Source: Oscillospiraceae bacterium
GTDB taxonomy: Bacteria; Bacillota; Clostridia; Oscillospirales; Acutalibacteraceae
Length of the DNA: 6,983 nucleotides
Assembly: GCA_029012165.1 (NCBI GenBank)
Contig: JAQXLO010000210.1
Location: forward strand, 1-6,983
Direction of reading: 5' to 3'
Both the position numbers and the translations under genes were made by a program. How positions within the stretch are numbered: the first letter of the stretch is position 1; the number at the start of each line of letters is the position of its first letter. Positions 5,731 to 6,983 of the stretch are shown here, in pieces. The notes beneath the pieces are model-generated. The model saw nothing but the letters and a program-made list of their open reading frames with translations, was not told the origin of the DNA and searched no databases.

Positions 5731-6481
5731 GAAGCAATGTGTCTGCCAAAAGAGAGGTGACCATGCTGTCGTAATTCTCGTTTGGCGTGCGATAGTTCAG
5801 ATACTTTTCCTTGCTGTAGTACAATTCGCCCGTCACGGCCTTGTAGAGATCCTTGCCTGCGTGGTCAACGTAACAGGAACCGTTCTCCAGTTTGACCTTG
5901 CCGTGATCGGAAATATGTTTGTAGGCCGTGATCGCCGTGGACCATTTGCCGTTTGTGAAATAGTCGATCAGCACGACCTCGTAGGATGATTTTTTGATAA
6001 AGCGCACTTTGCAAATGCGGGAATTGTAGCGGGTCAAAATGTTGGTTTCGCCGTCCGAGGACGCACCGTAGGCGCCGGAATGCGTTGCCGCCACAACGGG
6101 AGAGCCGTCTTTTTCGTCCAGAAACACCACAACGTCCAATGCTTTTTTATCCGCTTTCTCGCTCACGTCGTATTGCAGGACGATCTCCTTGACGCCGTCG
6201 CTGTCAAAATCAGTGAACACAGCCTTTTTCAGCATGGAGTAGTCGCAGCGGATCTCCTCTCCGTTCGGGTCTTGGATTCCGGATTTCAGCGCCATGGAGG
6301 GCAGCTGATCCTGATAGAACGTGCGCAGAACGGCAGGGACATCTTCATCCACAGAAGGCTTCGTGACAGCCGCTTTTGTGGTGACGACTTCCCGCACGGT
6401 CTCGCTGCTGCCGCAGGCCGTCGCCGAAAGGGTCAAAAGCACTGCAAGACAAAAACAAAGCGTTCGGACGATCTGTTTCAA
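5726..6481 (-). CDS. Predicted lipoprotein with DxDxDG loop, unknown function, TTG start
   Basis: A 251-residue protein whose N terminus MKQIVRTLCFCLAVLLTLSA-TAC is a lipoprotein signal peptide (basic start, hydrophobic core, Cys23 as likely lipidation site; Ala rather than Leu at -3 makes the lipobox slightly atypical). Residues 24-45 are a Ser/Thr-rich linker. FTDFDSDGVKEIVLQYD (89-105) contains DxDxDG followed by Glu99, resembling the calcium-binding loops of FG-GAP/VCBS-like beta-propeller repeats in surface proteins; only one copy is clear. The remainder looks beta-rich with many Tyr. It should face the outside of the membrane, unlike every microcompartment product around it. The start is TTG: AAGGAG (6490-6495) lies eight bases upstream and no ATG fits the signal peptide. 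It starts 15 bases after the aldehyde dehydrogenase and is followed by a hairpin. I do not recognise a named family. Confidence 0.85.
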   Translation of the reverse strand: MKQIVRTLCFCLAVLLTLSATACGSSETVREVVTTKAAVTKPSVDEDVPAVLRTFYQDQLPSMALKSGIQDPNGEEIRCDYSMLKKAVFTDFDSDGVKEIVLQYDVSEKADKKALDVVVFLDEKDGSPVVAATHSGAYGASSDGETNILTRYNSRICKVRFIKKSSYEVVLIDYFTNGKWSTAITAYKHISDHGKVKLENGSCYVDHAGKDLYKAVTGELYYSKEKYLNYRTPNENYDSMVTSLLADTLLP

Positions 6482-6489
6482 AACACTCT

Positions 6490-6495
6490 CTCCTT
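6490..6495 (-). promoter_or_regulatory. Ribosome binding site that fixes a TTG start
   Basis: AAGGAG on the minus strand, eight bases from the TTG at 6481-6479. It lies in the 15-base gap after the aldehyde dehydrogenase stop. The nearby GTG is out of frame, so this site supports TTG as the initiator of the lipoprotein. Confidence 0.75.
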
Positions 6496-6496
6496 C

Positions 6497-6983
6497 TCAG
6501 CTGCGTCCAAGGCGTGCAATGACTTCCTTGGCGATGCGCTCCACTTCGCTCCCGCCAAAGGAAGGCGGAGATGTGGGCGCAGGATTGGTGGTCGTCAGGG
6601 GAGCGCTGTCTCTTGCGGGAGATGCGTAGGAAACTCTTGCCGACGAGCCACCCCGCAGCTGCTCCAGTTCTTTCTGTCCGTAGGCGACCCTGCGGATATT
6701 CATCAGATGTAAGGGCGTGATGTTGTCTCCTGTGGCACTGCCGCCGACTGCGCCGCAGCCCAAGGTCAGTGCAGGCGGAAGCCCCGTCGTTGCGCCGACA
6801 CCGCCCAGTGCACCGGGGGTATTGACAAGCAATCTGCAAACAGGCTTCTTCAGGGCAAATTCACGCACGATATTGTCGTTCTGCGTGTGCATGGTCATGG
6901 TATGTCCGGCACCCTCCACATAGAGGATCTCTATGGAGCGTTCACAAGCCTGCTCCCAGGAATCCTCCACATAAAACGCCAGG
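6497..6983 (-). CDS. eutE: CoA-acylating aldehyde dehydrogenase (EutE/PduP family), C-terminal part, with C-terminal cargo-tag-like helix
   Basis: The last 161 codons of a gene whose 5' end lies beyond the right edge; the frame is open to the edge (LAFYVEDSWEQ...), so the GTG at 6970 is internal. The fragment has hallmarks of CoA-dependent acetaldehyde/propionaldehyde dehydrogenases: TMTMHTQND, RLLVNTPGALGGVG, LPPALTLGCGAVGGS and DNITPLHLMNIRRVAYG. The enzyme oxidises the aldehyde made in the lumen to acyl-CoA with NAD+ reduction; the catalytic Cys region is outside the window. After the fold ends (around YGQKELEQL) comes a Ser/Thr/Pro/Ala-rich linker of about 35 residues and a final amphipathic helix, SEVERIAKEVIARLGRS, which resembles an encapsulation peptide. 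Such tags are N-terminal in Salmonella PduP but C-terminal in some other microcompartment aldehyde dehydrogenases. EutE versus PduP cannot be settled here; the symbol follows locus order. Confidence 0.9.
   Translation of the reverse strand, partial: LAFYVEDSWEQACERSIEILYVEGAGHTMTMHTQNDNIVREFALKKPVCRLLVNTPGALGGVGATTGLPPALTLGCGAVGGSATGDNITPLHLMNIRRVAYGQKELEQLRGGSSARVSYASPARDSAPLTTTNPAPTSPPSFGGSEVERIAKEVIARLGRS

Noticed and set aside
6345..6839. Minus-strand frame overlapping the aldehyde dehydrogenase end and the lipoprotein start
   Set aside because: Out of frame with both genes; Arg/Cys/Ser-rich composition without family resemblance.
1..6983. CRISPR array, tRNA, rRNA, insertion sequence or attachment site
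   Set aside because: No regularly spaced repeats, cloverleaf sequences, transposase-like frames or flanking duplications were seen; nearly every base is accounted for by operon genes.

Overview
The window shows most of a bacterial microcompartment (BMC) operon on the minus strand of what looks like a Gram-positive anaerobe, probably a Clostridia-type Bacillota. The reasons are the strong AGGAGG-type ribosome sites, one clear TTG start, two Sec/lipobox lipoproteins, the gene set, and a moderately GC-rich composition. The genus cannot be told from the sequence.

In the direction of transcription (right to left) the order is: the 3' end of a CoA-acylating aldehyde dehydrogenase (EutE/PduP family, with a C-terminal encapsulation-peptide-like tail); a TTG-initiated lipoprotein of unknown function; a BMC-H hexameric shell protein (EutM/PduA-like); an EutT-type cobalamin adenosyltransferase; PduL phosphotransacylase; a conserved BMC-locus protein of unknown function with a cargo-tag-like N terminus; the EutN/CcmL pentameric vertex protein; the flavin and 4Fe-4S electron-transfer protein PduS; the 4Fe-4S shell trimer PduT; and a second lipoprotein. 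The genes are 4-53 bases apart or overlap by 4 bases, so they almost certainly form one transcription unit. Beyond it, after a 148-base gap holding a good extended -10 promoter, the housekeeping gene rpmE (ribosomal protein L31) begins and runs off the left edge. No stretch over 300 bases lacks a gene.

Working model: a shell (EutM, EutN, PduT) encloses an aldehyde dehydrogenase that makes acyl-CoA and NADH, and PduL, which converts acyl-CoA to acyl-phosphate and recycles CoA inside the compartment. PduS and PduT would carry electrons to or across the shell, and PduS may supply reduced cobalamin to EutT, which makes adenosylcobalamin for a B12-dependent signature enzyme. The order aldehyde dehydrogenase - shell - eutT - pduL - unknown - eutN resembles Firmicutes ethanolamine (EUT2-type) loci, so ethanolamine is the favoured substrate, but the signature enzyme lies outside the window and another aldehyde-producing pathway cannot be excluded.

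The least expected content is the pair of predicted surface lipoproteins inside an operon for a cytoplasmic organelle. One interrupts the core between the aldehyde dehydrogenase and the shell gene and carries a DxDxDG calcium-loop-like motif. The other closes the operon and appears to contain two diverged copies of one domain.
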